Positions 8,119 through 17,353 of a stretch of 64,000 bases of DNA are shown in pieces (positions within the stretch are counted from its first letter, which is position 1; each line of letters begins with the position of its first letter). The stretch is taken from the NCBI GenBank assembly GCA_050949705.1, contig JBMNGG010000003.1, forward strand, positions 186,001 through 250,000, read 5' to 3'. The translations under genes were made by a program, and so were the position numbers. Below the pieces are notes generated by a model, which saw nothing but the letters and a program-made list of their open reading frames with translations, was not told the origin of the DNA and made no database searches. Source of the DNA: JBMNGG01 sp050949705. Its GTDB lineage: Bacteria > Bacillota > Thermosediminibacteria > Thermosediminibacterales > Tepidanaerobacteraceae.

Positions 8119-9516
8119 CTACTCGTTCCCAAAAACTTGGGCTTTTTCTTCGGTTAAGCGGTTGGTTATTTCCTTTAAGGAATTAAACATTTCTATAATT
8201 TTAATTGACAGGTCTTTAGCATGTATGTAGTTTTCATAGGCTTCATCTTTGTTATTAGCCTTAATATTTTCAATAACTATCTCGGCACTGCTATGTAATT
8301 CTGAGTGAATTGCTTCAATTTCACTCCATATATGTTTGACATCAGGATGAGATGGGGCTATTCCATAATAATATATTCCAAAACCACATTTGTGATCATC
8401 AGTTTGTATCGGGGATATAGTCATGGTATCTACCATTTGTTTTAAATTATCTACCCACTGTTCATGGGCGTTAATAGCGTTATTTAGAATTTTAATAAAG
8501 TTTTCATTAGGTAGTGCCCATTTAGAAGAGCTGACCATATTCCCACCCTGCTTAGATGTTTCCTCCAATATGTTTTCGATATTTTGCATATCGCCTGTCA
8601 TTTGATTTAAGGAACTGGCAACATACTCCAAATCGACTGTAGCATGATTGACACTTTCTGCACTAGCACTCATTTCTTGGGTAGTAGCAGTTATTTCCTG
8701 GACAGCGGCACTTAATTCTTCGTGAAAACTGGCTACTTCAGTAAGGCTTTTATCTAATTCCTCCACATAATTTGCGTTATCCTTTAACTTGACATTGATA
8801 TTAGCAATGTGGGTATTTACTTCACTCATAGAGTCTATCGTATGTTCAACACTTTCTGAGGTAACTTCTGAAGAATCATTTATTTCATTTATTAGACCAC
8901 CGGCTGAGGTAAGGAGATCAGATGTATCTTGGGATAACTTTTTGATTTCATTTGCGACAACAGCAAATCCTCTACCTGCTTCTCCAGCTCTTGCGGCTTC
9001 AATGGCAGCATTTAATGAAAGTAAATTGGTTTGACGAGCAATATTATCGATACTTACCATTACATCTTTTAGCATATTCAATTTATCCATTAGTTCTAAA
9101 ACGTTGTGCCTCATTTCTTCAGCGATTTTTATGACAGATTCATTTCTTTTTGTAATTTCATCTAAAAGCTCAGAATTGTTCAAAGTGGCTTTATATATTT
9201 CACCAGAACGTTCAGACATACCATTAAGGGTTTCAGTGGTGTTTGTTATTGAACCGGCTACTTGTGTCATGCTTGCAGCTATTTCCTCTGACACACTGGC
9301 CATAGATTCAGATACTTGGCTCAAATCATCTATTGATTTACTAATCTGCCGGGCAAAATGATCAAGCTTTAAGTCAAAGCTGCTGGTATGTGCCGTGGCA
9401 GAAAATACATTTTGGATTATATCGAGATACGTTTCACGGGCTTTTTTGTATTCTTCAAAAGATAAAATATCCTTTGATTTAGATTGTTCAGATCTCCTCT
9501 TTCTCAATTTTATCAA
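8119..9516 (-). CDS. soluble methyl-accepting chemotaxis protein with C-terminal CZB domain
   Basis: 465 aa with no membrane segment. The long coiled-coil MCP signalling domain has the highly conserved hairpin tip at about residues 160-200 (RQTNLLSLNAAIEAARAGE, GRGFAVVANEIKKLS). The C-terminus is a chemoreceptor zinc-binding (CZB) domain: HEQWVDNL, then KCGFGIYYYG, then HSELHS, giving the His/Cys/His/His zinc set. CZB receptors are cytoplasmic sensors linked to zinc or hypochlorite-type oxidants. TTG start with AAAGGAAG upstream. Confidence 0.88.
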   Translation of the reverse strand: MIKLRKRRSEQSKSKDILSFEEYKKARETYLDIIQNVFSATAHTSSFDLKLDHFARQISKSIDDLSQVSESMASVSEEIAASMTQVAGSITNTTETLNGMSERSGEIYKATLNNSELLDEITKRNESVIKIAEEMRHNVLELMDKLNMLKDVMVSIDNIARQTNLLSLNAAIEAARAGEAGRGFAVVANEIKKLSQDTSDLLTSAGGLINEINDSSEVTSESVEHTIDSMSEVNTHIANINVKLKDNANYVEELDKSLTEVASFHEELSAAVQEITATTQEMSASAESVNHATVDLEYVASSLNQMTGDMQNIENILEETSKQGGNMVSSSKWALPNENFIKILNNAINAHEQWVDNLKQMVDTMTISPIQTDDHKCGFGIYYYGIAPSHPDVKHIWSEIEAIHSELHSSAEIVIENIKANNKDEAYENYIHAKDLSIKIIEMFNSLKEITNRLTEEKAQVFGNE

Positions 9517-9768
9517 TTCGTCACTTCCTTTAGAAGAAATAATAATAATAGTTATTATAACAATACTTATTATATTATAACAAGGGACAAATTTCCAGTA
9601 TTTTTTTAAAAAGTATGGACTATTTTGTATTATTGGGGCGATTTTTGAGCCAGTTGATAAGGAGGAAAAGAGTTTTATTATACTCTGTTTTTTACAAATA
9701 TACGTATGAATTTGCTACTTGGCGGCAAGATAAAGATAGACTTATTTTGTTGTAAAGGAGAGTGCCAA

Positions 9769-10200
9769 ATGCCTAATAACGATAAAATAGTAAAAGCGCT
9801 AAATGAATTGCTGCAAGGGGAGTATATGGCTGTGGAGAGTTTTAATAATTTCATATCAAGGGTAAAAAATGAACATATTAAAACAGGTTTACAAAGTGTT
9901 CAAAAACAACACAGAATTAATATAGAAAAAATTGCAAGCTATATTCAGGAAATAGGTGGGCAGCCTGATGAAAATCTTGGAATAAAAGGGAAAATGGGGG
10001 ATATTAAGGTTAATATAGATTTGGGTTTAAAGACAGATGATACAGAAATCGTAAAAAAGGCAATCGAAGGTGAAACAAAAGGAGTCAATATGGCTGAAAA
10101 AGTTCTGAGGGGAAAACTAGATGATAAATCCAGGGAAGTTGTTGGAGAGATATTACAAAAGGACAGAAGGTCTATTGATAAGCTAAAAGTCTTAATATAA
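9769..10200 (+). CDS. DUF2383-type ferritin-like protein
   Basis: 143 aa from ATG 9769 (AAAGGAG eight bases upstream); the 21 in-frame codons before it are not needed. An all-helical four-helix-bundle pattern with ALNELLQGEYMAVESFNNFI and KQHRINIEKIASYI places metal-ligand-like Glu and His as in the DUF2383 ferritin-like family. Many members occur in spore formers. It is only 19 bases upstream of the gerA operon. No function is proven. Confidence 0.7.
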   Translation: MPNNDKIVKALNELLQGEYMAVESFNNFISRVKNEHIKTGLQSVQKQHRINIEKIASYIQEIGGQPDENLGIKGKMGDIKVNIDLGLKTDDTEIVKKAIEGETKGVNMAEKVLRGKLDDKSREVVGEILQKDRRSIDKLKVLI

Positions 10201-10219
10201 ACAAAAACAGGTGAAAAGA

Positions 10220-11836
10220 ATGCTAAGCATTTATGATAAAATAAAAGGCTTATTTAAATCCTCGAAAGAGCCACTAAACATAAAAGATATAAGCGAGAAC
10301 CAAACAATTCAACTATCTTCAAATTTGGATGAAAATATAAAACAGCTCAAAGCAATTTTTGATCGGTGTAGCGACATTATTATGAGGGAATTTAAAATAA
10401 ATGCGCCAAAACCCATTAGTGCTTTTTTAATATATCTCGATGGTATGGTAGATAGCAAACTGGTAACTGATAATATCGTAAAAGCCCTTCAAGTAAGCCC
10501 GTCACTCATAACACAGGGGCAAAAGCTTAACAAAGCTAATGCTTTTACCATGATAAAAGACCAGATAATTAATACTGTGCAAATTAAAACTGTCAGTGAC
10601 GTATCCCAATTGGTAGATAATATCTTAAACGGCAACGTGGCTTTATTAGTTGACGGTACTGCAGAAGGAATCATTTCCAGTATTCGCAAAATGGAAGACC
10701 GCAGTATAGAAGAATCTCAAACAGAACCAGCTGTTCGCGGTTCACGTGACGGCTTTGTAGAAAATCTTCGCACAAATATTACTTTGATAAGGCGTCGTAT
10801 TAAAACTCCTAGATTAAAGATTGAACTTTTTACAGTAGGCCATTTAACAAAAACCTATGTAGCAATACTATATATTGACGGTATTGGAAGTGATAATGTA
10901 GTAAAGGAAGTGCGTCATCAAATCAGTAGTATAGAAATCGATGGGATACTTGAAAGTGGCTATTTGGAAGAATTTATTGAGCACCGTCCGTATTCCTTAT
11001 TTCCTCAAATTATGACAACAGAACGCCCCGACCGAATGAGCTCATGTCTTCTAGAAGGGCGTGTAGCTATTCTTGTTGACAATACTCCTATGGGTCTTAT
11101 GGTACCGGCTACATTATTGCAATTTATCCAAACCCCGGAAGATTATTTCAATCGTTTTCCATACGCCACTTTTACCCGACTTTTAAGGTTCGTTACCATA
11201 AATATAGCCCTACTACTTCCTTCAATTTATATCGCTATAGTAACATACCATCAAGAAATGCTGCCGACACCACTCTTGATTTCAATAGCCGGACAACGGG
11301 AAGGTGTGCCATTTCCTGCTTTCATTGAAGCTCTATCAATGGAGCTGGTATTTGAATTCTTGAGAGAAGCGGGTATCCGGCTGCCAACACCTGTAGGCCA
11401 GACCATAAGCATCGTGGGAGCAATTGTAATCGGGCAGGCAGCTGTAGGTGCAGGGCTTGTATCTTCTGCCATGGTTATGGTAGTTTCCCTTACAGCTATA
11501 GCATCCTTTACCATTCCTACAATCAGTGGTTCATTCGCGGTACGTATCTTGAGATTCCCCATGATGTTTCTAGCGGCATCCTTTGGACTTTTCGGTATTA
11601 TGGCAGGATTAATGGGTGTTATCATACACCTTTCATCAATGGATTCTTATGGTGTCCCTTATTTATACCCTATGGCCCCATTAAACATTAGTGGCATGAA
11701 AGACACTTTTATACGGGCACCATGGTGGTCTATGATTCACCGTCCAAAGCTTATAGGAGTCAGTGAACCCCAACGCCAAAAAAGAGGTCAGAAACCAGAT
11801 AGTAAAAAAGAACATAGGAGTGGGGACGGTGCTTGA
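10220..11836 (+). CDS. gerAA: spore germination receptor subunit A (GerA family)
   Basis: 538 aa. Hydrophilic N-terminal half with VDGTAEGIISSIRKMEDRSI-type region and PRSGRDGFVEN-like motif (here RGSRDGFVENLRTNITLIRRR), then about five membrane segments in the C-terminal half (for example ITINIALLLPSIYIAIV-like, residues ~330-350) and a basic C-tail. This is the A subunit of a nutrient germinant receptor in the spore inner membrane. ATG 10220 has AGGTGA five bases upstream; GTG 10211 is an alternative. Its stop overlaps the start of gerB. Confidence 0.9.
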   Translation: MLSIYDKIKGLFKSSKEPLNIKDISENQTIQLSSNLDENIKQLKAIFDRCSDIIMREFKINAPKPISAFLIYLDGMVDSKLVTDNIVKALQVSPSLITQGQKLNKANAFTMIKDQIINTVQIKTVSDVSQLVDNILNGNVALLVDGTAEGIISSIRKMEDRSIEESQTEPAVRGSRDGFVENLRTNITLIRRRIKTPRLKIELFTVGHLTKTYVAILYIDGIGSDNVVKEVRHQISSIEIDGILESGYLEEFIEHRPYSLFPQIMTTERPDRMSSCLLEGRVAILVDNTPMGLMVPATLLQFIQTPEDYFNRFPYATFTRLLRFVTINIALLLPSIYIAIVTYHQEMLPTPLLISIAGQREGVPFPAFIEALSMELVFEFLREAGIRLPTPVGQTISIVGAIVIGQAAVGAGLVSSAMVMVVSLTAIASFTIPTISGSFAVRILRFPMMFLAASFGLFGIMAGLMGVIIHLSSMDSYGVPYLYPMAPLNISGMKDTFIRAPWWSMIHRPKLIGVSEPQRQKRGQKPDSKKEHRSGDGA

Positions 11837-12935
11837 AAAAGGAAAAGTCAGCAGCTATCAGGGTATATTTCTTCTACTATTTACAGTGGTTGTATCAACA
11901 GCTGTTTTATTTGTACCAGAAATAACCGCTATAAATGCAGGTCGTAATAGCTGGATATCAGTTCTGGTAGTAGCTACTGCATACGGCCTTTTGACTGCGT
12001 TGGTAATTATAAAATTGGGGAAAATCTTCCCTGATAAAACACTGATTGAGTATTTACCTATAATATTAGGTCCTATTCTCGGAAAAATAATCGGAGCTGC
12101 ATATATATTTTGGTTTATTCATTTTAATTCCGTCATAGTTCGAGAGTTCGGTGACTTACTCCTAACATCCTTCATGCCAGAAACTCCACTTATATCTTTT
12201 ATCATTATATTATTAATTTTGGGTGCATGGGCAACAAAAGAGGGTTTGGAGGTCATATGCCGTACTAACGAATTCATATTCCCCTTTTTCATACTATCCG
12301 TAACATTTATATTTATCCTCACGGTGCATGATGCGGATTTCACTAGGCTTTTGCCGGTAATGGAGCATGGTATGAAACCTGTCATTCGCGGGGCATGGAC
12401 CCCCATGGCTTGGCGAGGTCAGGTTATAGTTGCTACAATGTTTTTCCCATACTTAAAAGATGCAAATAATGCAGGTAAATTTCTGACATATTCAATATTT
12501 CTTATGGGCTTTGTATTGACTATAGCAACTATGTTCACAACTGCAATGTTGGGAGAGTTGACACCTTATCTGACTTTCCCCTTTTTTGAACTTGCAAGAT
12601 GTGTATCAATTGGCCGATTTTTTGAGCGAATGGAAGCACTTGTCCTTGTAATGTGGGTAGCAGGAGTCACAGTAAAGGTTGCCACCTACTACTACATTTC
12701 TGCATTAGGTACAGCACAATTGCTTGGACTATCTGATTACCGACCGATAGTTTTTCCCATCGGACTACTTTTGGGAATATGGTCTTTAGAACTTTTTCAA
12801 AATTCCAGTGAGCTTATTGAGTGGGTGACAAAGGTTTTTCCCATATACGCCTATTTGTTCGAAATAGGGATTCCCTTGTTGCTGCTGATAGTTGCATTGT
12901 TACGAAAAAAGGGGGGAAAGAACAACAATGTATAA
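11829..12935 (+). CDS. gerAB: spore germination receptor subunit B (GerB, APC-like permease)
   Basis: 368 aa with ten predicted membrane helices, of the GerB/amino acid permease family (PF03845 type). The germinant-binding subunit of GerA-type receptors. The GTG at 11829 is preferred: AGGAG ends eight bases before it and it overlaps gerA by 8 bases, the usual coupling. A GTG at 11763 would create a 74-base overlap and a hydrophilic extension. Its own stop overlaps the gerC start. Confidence 0.9.
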   Translation: MLEKGKVSSYQGIFLLLFTVVVSTAVLFVPEITAINAGRNSWISVLVVATAYGLLTALVIIKLGKIFPDKTLIEYLPIILGPILGKIIGAAYIFWFIHFNSVIVREFGDLLLTSFMPETPLISFIIILLILGAWATKEGLEVICRTNEFIFPFFILSVTFIFILTVHDADFTRLLPVMEHGMKPVIRGAWTPMAWRGQVIVATMFFPYLKDANNAGKFLTYSIFLMGFVLTIATMFTTAMLGELTPYLTFPFFELARCVSIGRFFERMEALVLVMWVAGVTVKVATYYYISALGTAQLLGLSDYRPIVFPIGLLLGIWSLELFQNSSELIEWVTKVFPIYAYLFEIGIPLLLLIVALLRKKGGKNNNV

Positions 12936-14172
12936 ACACCTGTTATCTTTCATAATCATTGTGCTATTACTGCTTACACTTGGAGGCTGCTGGAGTAAAA
13001 GGGAAATAGAAGATATTGCTGTGGTTACAATAATGGGCTTTGACAGGGTAACAGTTAACGGAAAAGACCAGTGGCTGTTAAGTAGAAGAATATTAAAGCC
13101 CAGAAATTTGGCAGGTCAGAGTCCGTTCGGTGGGGGTCAGGGAGGTAAAGGAGAGGAACCAGTATTTATTGTGTCAAGTATAGGGGATACAATCTCGGAG
13201 ACCGCAAGAGACGCTTCGACTCGAATCCCACGACGGGAATTTGTTGCACATGCAAATATAATTATAATAGGTGAAAGACTTGCCCGTGAGGGCGTTGATC
13301 AGCTTATAGATGCCGTGTTACGGTATAAAGACATCCGCCTAGATTCATCATGTATTGGTAACAAGAGGTCGTGCTATAGAATGTATTAAAAACAAAACCT
13401 GAACTCGAACAAGTACTATCTCAAGAGATAATGGGTCTTATAGAAACTAATCAAGTTGCAGCAAGTAAAGCATTTATCATAGATATGAAAGGTTTTATCA
13501 ATCAGTTGATTACACCGGGGCAGGATGCAGCGGCATCTTATATAGAAATCTTCGAAAGAGTCGGTGAAGGGATACGGGATACATTCAAGTGCAGGAAGCT
13601 CCACAACTGCCGATGCTGGCGGCGAAAAAACTCTACGCCTTCGGGGGACTTCGGTTTTCAAAAAAAACCGGTTGGTTGGCGTCTTGGGAGACCGAGAAAC
13701 CAAGGGCTATCTTTATGCTATTGGAAAAGCCAAACACGGTATTATAACACTAAGTGTAAAAGGCCATGAACCAAAGGATATAGCTTTTTCTATGACAAGG
13801 GCACGAAGTAAGATAACACCTAATGTTGAGGATGGCAATATATCATTTATCATAGATATAAAGGCAGAAGGAGATTTTGTACAACATGAAGGCACCAAAT
13901 CCATCTCACATCCTGAAAGCATTAGAGAAATAGAGAAAGCGGCCGCAGCCGAAATAAAGAAGATGGTGCAAGAAACCATAAAAAAGGCCAAGGTCGAATA
14001 TGAAGCTGATATTTTCGGTCTGGGGGAACGTTTGCATAAAACATATCCTGCTGTTTGGAGGCAGGTGGAGCAAGACTGGGCAGAAATATATCCTAGTGTC
14101 GAAGTTGCAGTAAATGTTGAAACTAAAATCCGCCGAATAGGCATGATTTCAGATACACCTGTTATTCGATAA
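12928..14172 (+). pseudogene. gerAC: spore germination lipoprotein subunit C (Ger(x)C), three frameshifts
   Basis: Lipoprotein subunit of the receptor. The start is ATG 12928, with signal peptide and lipobox LLLTLGGCWS, then EIEDIAVVTIMGFDRV and IIIGERLAREG, all typical of Ger(x)C. The frame is lost after RYKDIRLDS (~13351), where reading continues one base over as VLVTRGRAIECIK; it shifts again at the five-A run 13388-13392 (to KTKPELEQVLSQEIMGLIET) and again near 13575-13585 (to GIHSSAGSS, then LRLRGTSVFKKNRLVG). From there the frame is open to 14172 with the normal C-terminal domain. Joined together the pieces give a normal-length protein, so this is either very recent decay or base-call error. 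Confidence 0.85.
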
Positions 14173-14190
14173 GGGAAAGAAGGAATTTTT

Positions 14191-14415
14191 ATGCCATTGA
14201 TTATACTCGCATTAATTACGATTATTCTAATAGAGGTTCCCACACTTTTACGAAATAAAATGTGGAGGGAATTAGCTGTATTCTGTGGTTTTATTCTAAT
14301 AGCACTTGTATACGGTGTCATTCACACTTTTGAATTAGGGATTTTAAATCCAACAGACTTTACAAAGATGATATTTGAACCAGTCTTTAACGTTTTTGAC
14401 GAAATGCTAAAATAA
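14191..14415 (+). CDS. small two-helix membrane protein of the germination operon (D-subunit-like)
   Basis: 74 aa with two hydrophobic segments (residues ~2-18 and ~28-46). It starts 18 bases after gerC with a GGGAAAGAAGG ribosome site. Small two-helix D subunits are known to accompany some GerA-type receptors in Bacillus and Clostridia and to modulate them. Assignment rests on size, topology and position, not on a diagnostic motif. Confidence 0.6.
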   Translation: MPLIILALITIILIEVPTLLRNKMWRELAVFCGFILIALVYGVIHTFELGILNPTDFTKMIFEPVFNVFDEMLK

Positions 14416-14506
14416 ACCTTTATTACTATTGACAATCACCCTAGTGGATGGCTAAAATAAAGTGTATGCAGTTTTTTGCGGACAATTTTCAAGGGGGATT
14501 TTTAAC

Positions 14507-16111
14507 ATGTCAACCAAATACATTTTTGTAACGGGGGGAGTTGTATCTTCCCTAGGGAAAGGCATAACGGCCGCCTCGTTGGGGCGCCTTTTAAAAAGTA
14601 GGGGTCTTTCTGTTACCATGCAGAAGTGTGACCCCTATATTAATGTGGATCCGGGAACTATGAGCCCTTATCAACATGGTGAAGTATATGTTACAGATGA
14701 CGGATGTGAAGCAGACCTAGACTTAGGTCATTATGAACGTTTTATCGATGTGAATCTTTCAAAAAATAGTGACATTACAACAGGTGGAGTCTATTTGTCT
14801 GTAATAACTAAAGAGCGTAAAGGTTGCTATAATGGTAAAACAGTCCAGGTGATACCTCATATCACTAATGAAATAAAAGAAAGAATAACCAAGGTCGGAA
14901 AAGAGTCTGATGCCGATGTAGTTATAGTTGAAATTGGCGGTACAGTTGGAGATATCGAGAGCCTTCCGTTTTTAGAAGCCATAAGACAGATGAAAACTGA
15001 TATAGGTCGGGAAAATGTCCTTTATATACATGTAACACTTGTGCCATATATATCTACAGCAGGAGAATTGAAGACCAAACCTACTCAACATAGCGTAAAA
15101 GAACTAAGAGGTATCGGTATACAGCCTGACATCATAGTATGCCGCTCAAAGTATGCTCTTTCCGATGATATAAAAGAAAAAATTGCACTTTTTTGTAATG
15201 TAGAACCAGAATGTGTTATACAAAACTACGACTCTGAGACTATATATGAAGTCCCTCTTATATTAAAAAATGAAGGCCTTGACCAAATAGTTGCTACAAA
15301 ACTAGGCGTAGACGGTATGGTAGCAGAGCTTTCAGAGTGGGAAGAGATTGTAAAAAGAACCAAAAACCCAACAAAACAAGTAAATATTGCATTGGTGGGC
15401 AAATATGTGGAACTCCACGATGCTTATCTTAGTGTAGCTGAAGCACTATGCCATGGCGGGATAGTTAATGACACCAGAGTAAATATCAAATGGATACAGT
15501 CAGAAGAACTAGAAAAGGAAAAGGATTTGACATCATTTTTCGCAGATGTTGACGGCATCATAGTCCCCGGAGGTTTTGGCGAACGGGGAATAGAAGGTAT
15601 GATAAAAGCTATAAAATATGCACGGGAGAATGAAATACCATTTTTTGGAATAGGAATAGGCATGCAGTGTGCTGTGGTGGAATATGCTCGAAATGTATGT
15701 GATTTAAAAAATGCTCATTCCACAGAGGTAAATCCCAACACACCTTATCCTGTTGTAGATTTACCACCAGAAGAAAAAGGGTTAACTAAAGGAACTATGC
15801 GTTTGGGCGGCTATCCCTGTAAAATCTCACCGAACACTTTAGCCATGGCAGCATACAATAAAGAGCTGATTAATGAACGCCACCGCCATCGCTATGAATT
15901 TAATAATGACTATCGGGAGAAACTAACTGGGTGTGGTATGTTGCTTTCAGGCATCTCACCAGATGATAGGTTTGTAGAAATAGTAGAATTAAAAGAGCAT
16001 CCATGGTTTTTAGGAACACAGTTCCACCCGGAGTTTAAATCCCGGCCAAACCTACCCCACCCCCTTTTCCGTGACTTTATTAAAGCATCTCTAACTAGAG
16101 CTAGCACTTAA
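14507..16111 (+). CDS. pyrG: CTP synthase with altered glutaminase nucleophile
   Basis: 534 aa from ATG 14507 (AAGGGGG ten bases upstream). The synthetase domain is standard: YIFVTGGVVSSLGKG, the MSPYQHGEVYVTDDG loop, GGTVGDIES. The class I glutamine amidotransferase domain has GGFGERG and the His-Glu of the triad in QFHPEF. However, where the family has the catalytic cysteine in GICLGMQ, this protein reads GIGIGMQ (codon GGA, 15653-15655, residue 383). Without the nucleophile, glutamine hydrolysis should fail and only free ammonia could drive CTP formation. The reading frame is otherwise intact. Confidence 0.95.
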   Translation: MSTKYIFVTGGVVSSLGKGITAASLGRLLKSRGLSVTMQKCDPYINVDPGTMSPYQHGEVYVTDDGCEADLDLGHYERFIDVNLSKNSDITTGGVYLSVITKERKGCYNGKTVQVIPHITNEIKERITKVGKESDADVVIVEIGGTVGDIESLPFLEAIRQMKTDIGRENVLYIHVTLVPYISTAGELKTKPTQHSVKELRGIGIQPDIIVCRSKYALSDDIKEKIALFCNVEPECVIQNYDSETIYEVPLILKNEGLDQIVATKLGVDGMVAELSEWEEIVKRTKNPTKQVNIALVGKYVELHDAYLSVAEALCHGGIVNDTRVNIKWIQSEELEKEKDLTSFFADVDGIIVPGGFGERGIEGMIKAIKYARENEIPFFGIGIGMQCAVVEYARNVCDLKNAHSTEVNPNTPYPVVDLPPEEKGLTKGTMRLGGYPCKISPNTLAMAAYNKELINERHRHRYEFNNDYREKLTGCGMLLSGISPDDRFVEIVELKEHPWFLGTQFHPEFKSRPNLPHPLFRDFIKASLTRAST

Positions 16112-16248
16112 CTTATTTACACAGACTTTAAGAAGGTTAGAATTGAATACATTTCTGACCTTCTTTTATTTTACTATATTTTAATCCACACTAAAATTAT
16201 GTATAATAAAGCGTAAGAGCAAAACAAACTGCGGAGGTTATTCATATA

Positions 16249-17328
16249 ATGGAGATAAAGAACATAAATCAAGAGGAGAAGAATATTTTTAACGATTTTA
16301 TGGCATGGGGACCAAAAGGCCATATACTTCAATCCTATGAATGGGGTGAAGTAAAACGTCATACCGGCTGGGAACCTATAAGACTCCTTGTAACAGATAA
16401 GGGTAAGCCCATTGCCGGAATATCTATACTAAAGCGTAGGCTGCCTATTCCGGGTTTTAATAAATGTATTTTTTACGCTCCCCGTGGCCCAGTAGCTGAT
16501 TATACCGACAAAGACACACTTAAGTTTCTCTTTTCTAATGTAAAAAACATTGCTAAAAAACATGGAGCGATTCTGCTTAAAATAGATCCTGATATAAAAA
16601 CTCCTAATAAGGAAATAGTGGAAAATCTTCGCTCATTAGGATTCAATTTATTAGACTCAGGTAAGGACTTTGATGGAGTTCAGCCTAAATTTGTATTTCG
16701 CCTTAATATAGAAGATTCTATTGATGATATCATGGCTTCCTTTCATCACAAAACACGCTACAATATTCGTCTTTCAGCCCGCCGTGGCGTAACAGTCAAG
16801 GTAGGAAAGCGAGAGGATTTAAAACCCTTTTATAAAATTCTGGAAGAAACCTGTATCCGCGATCAGTTTCTAGTTCGCGGCTTTGATTATTTTGAGACAC
16901 TTTGGGATGAACTGGTGGAAAAAGGCCTTGCCCGACTATTTATGGCTGAATACGAAGGACGCTATATTGCCGGTACCTTGGCCTTTATCTTTGGTGACAA
17001 GGTCTGGTATATCTATGGAGCTTCCTCTAACCAAGACCGCAATGTTATGCCCAACTATGCCCTTCAGTGGGAAATGATAAAGTGGGCAAAGGAGAATAAT
17101 TGCACAATGTATGACTTTCGTGGAGTGTCCGGGGACCTTTCACCGGAAAATCCACTCTACGGCTTGTATAGATTTAAAAGAGGTTTTAACGGGGAATTTA
17201 CCGAATTTATCGGAGAATTTGATCAAGCTTTTTCACCCTTTTTCTATTTCCTCTGGGTCCGTATCATCCCAGGTTACCGAAAACTAAGGAAGAACATAGT
17301 CAACTTTTTCCGTCGTGGGAAAAATTAA
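16249..17328 (+). CDS. FemAB-family peptidoglycan bridge aminoacyltransferase
   Basis: 359 aa, twin GNAT-fold protein of the FemX/FemAB type, which adds amino acids from aminoacyl-tRNA to the lipid II stem peptide. Recognised by LQSYEWGEVKRHTGWEP at the N-terminus, FHHKTRYNIRLSARRGV in the middle, and YDFRGVSGDLSPENPLYGLY near the C-terminus. ATG with GGAGG upstream. It stands alone between pyrG and the Lon-type gene. The amino acid added cannot be told from sequence. Confidence 0.88.
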   Translation: MEIKNINQEEKNIFNDFMAWGPKGHILQSYEWGEVKRHTGWEPIRLLVTDKGKPIAGISILKRRLPIPGFNKCIFYAPRGPVADYTDKDTLKFLFSNVKNIAKKHGAILLKIDPDIKTPNKEIVENLRSLGFNLLDSGKDFDGVQPKFVFRLNIEDSIDDIMASFHHKTRYNIRLSARRGVTVKVGKREDLKPFYKILEETCIRDQFLVRGFDYFETLWDELVEKGLARLFMAEYEGRYIAGTLAFIFGDKVWYIYGASSNQDRNVMPNYALQWEMIKWAKENNCTMYDFRGVSGDLSPENPLYGLYRFKRGFNGEFTEFIGEFDQAFSPFFYFLWVRIIPGYRKLRKNIVNFFRRGKN

Positions 17329-17353
17329 TAAAGCTTTTCCTGGAGGTGTGTAG

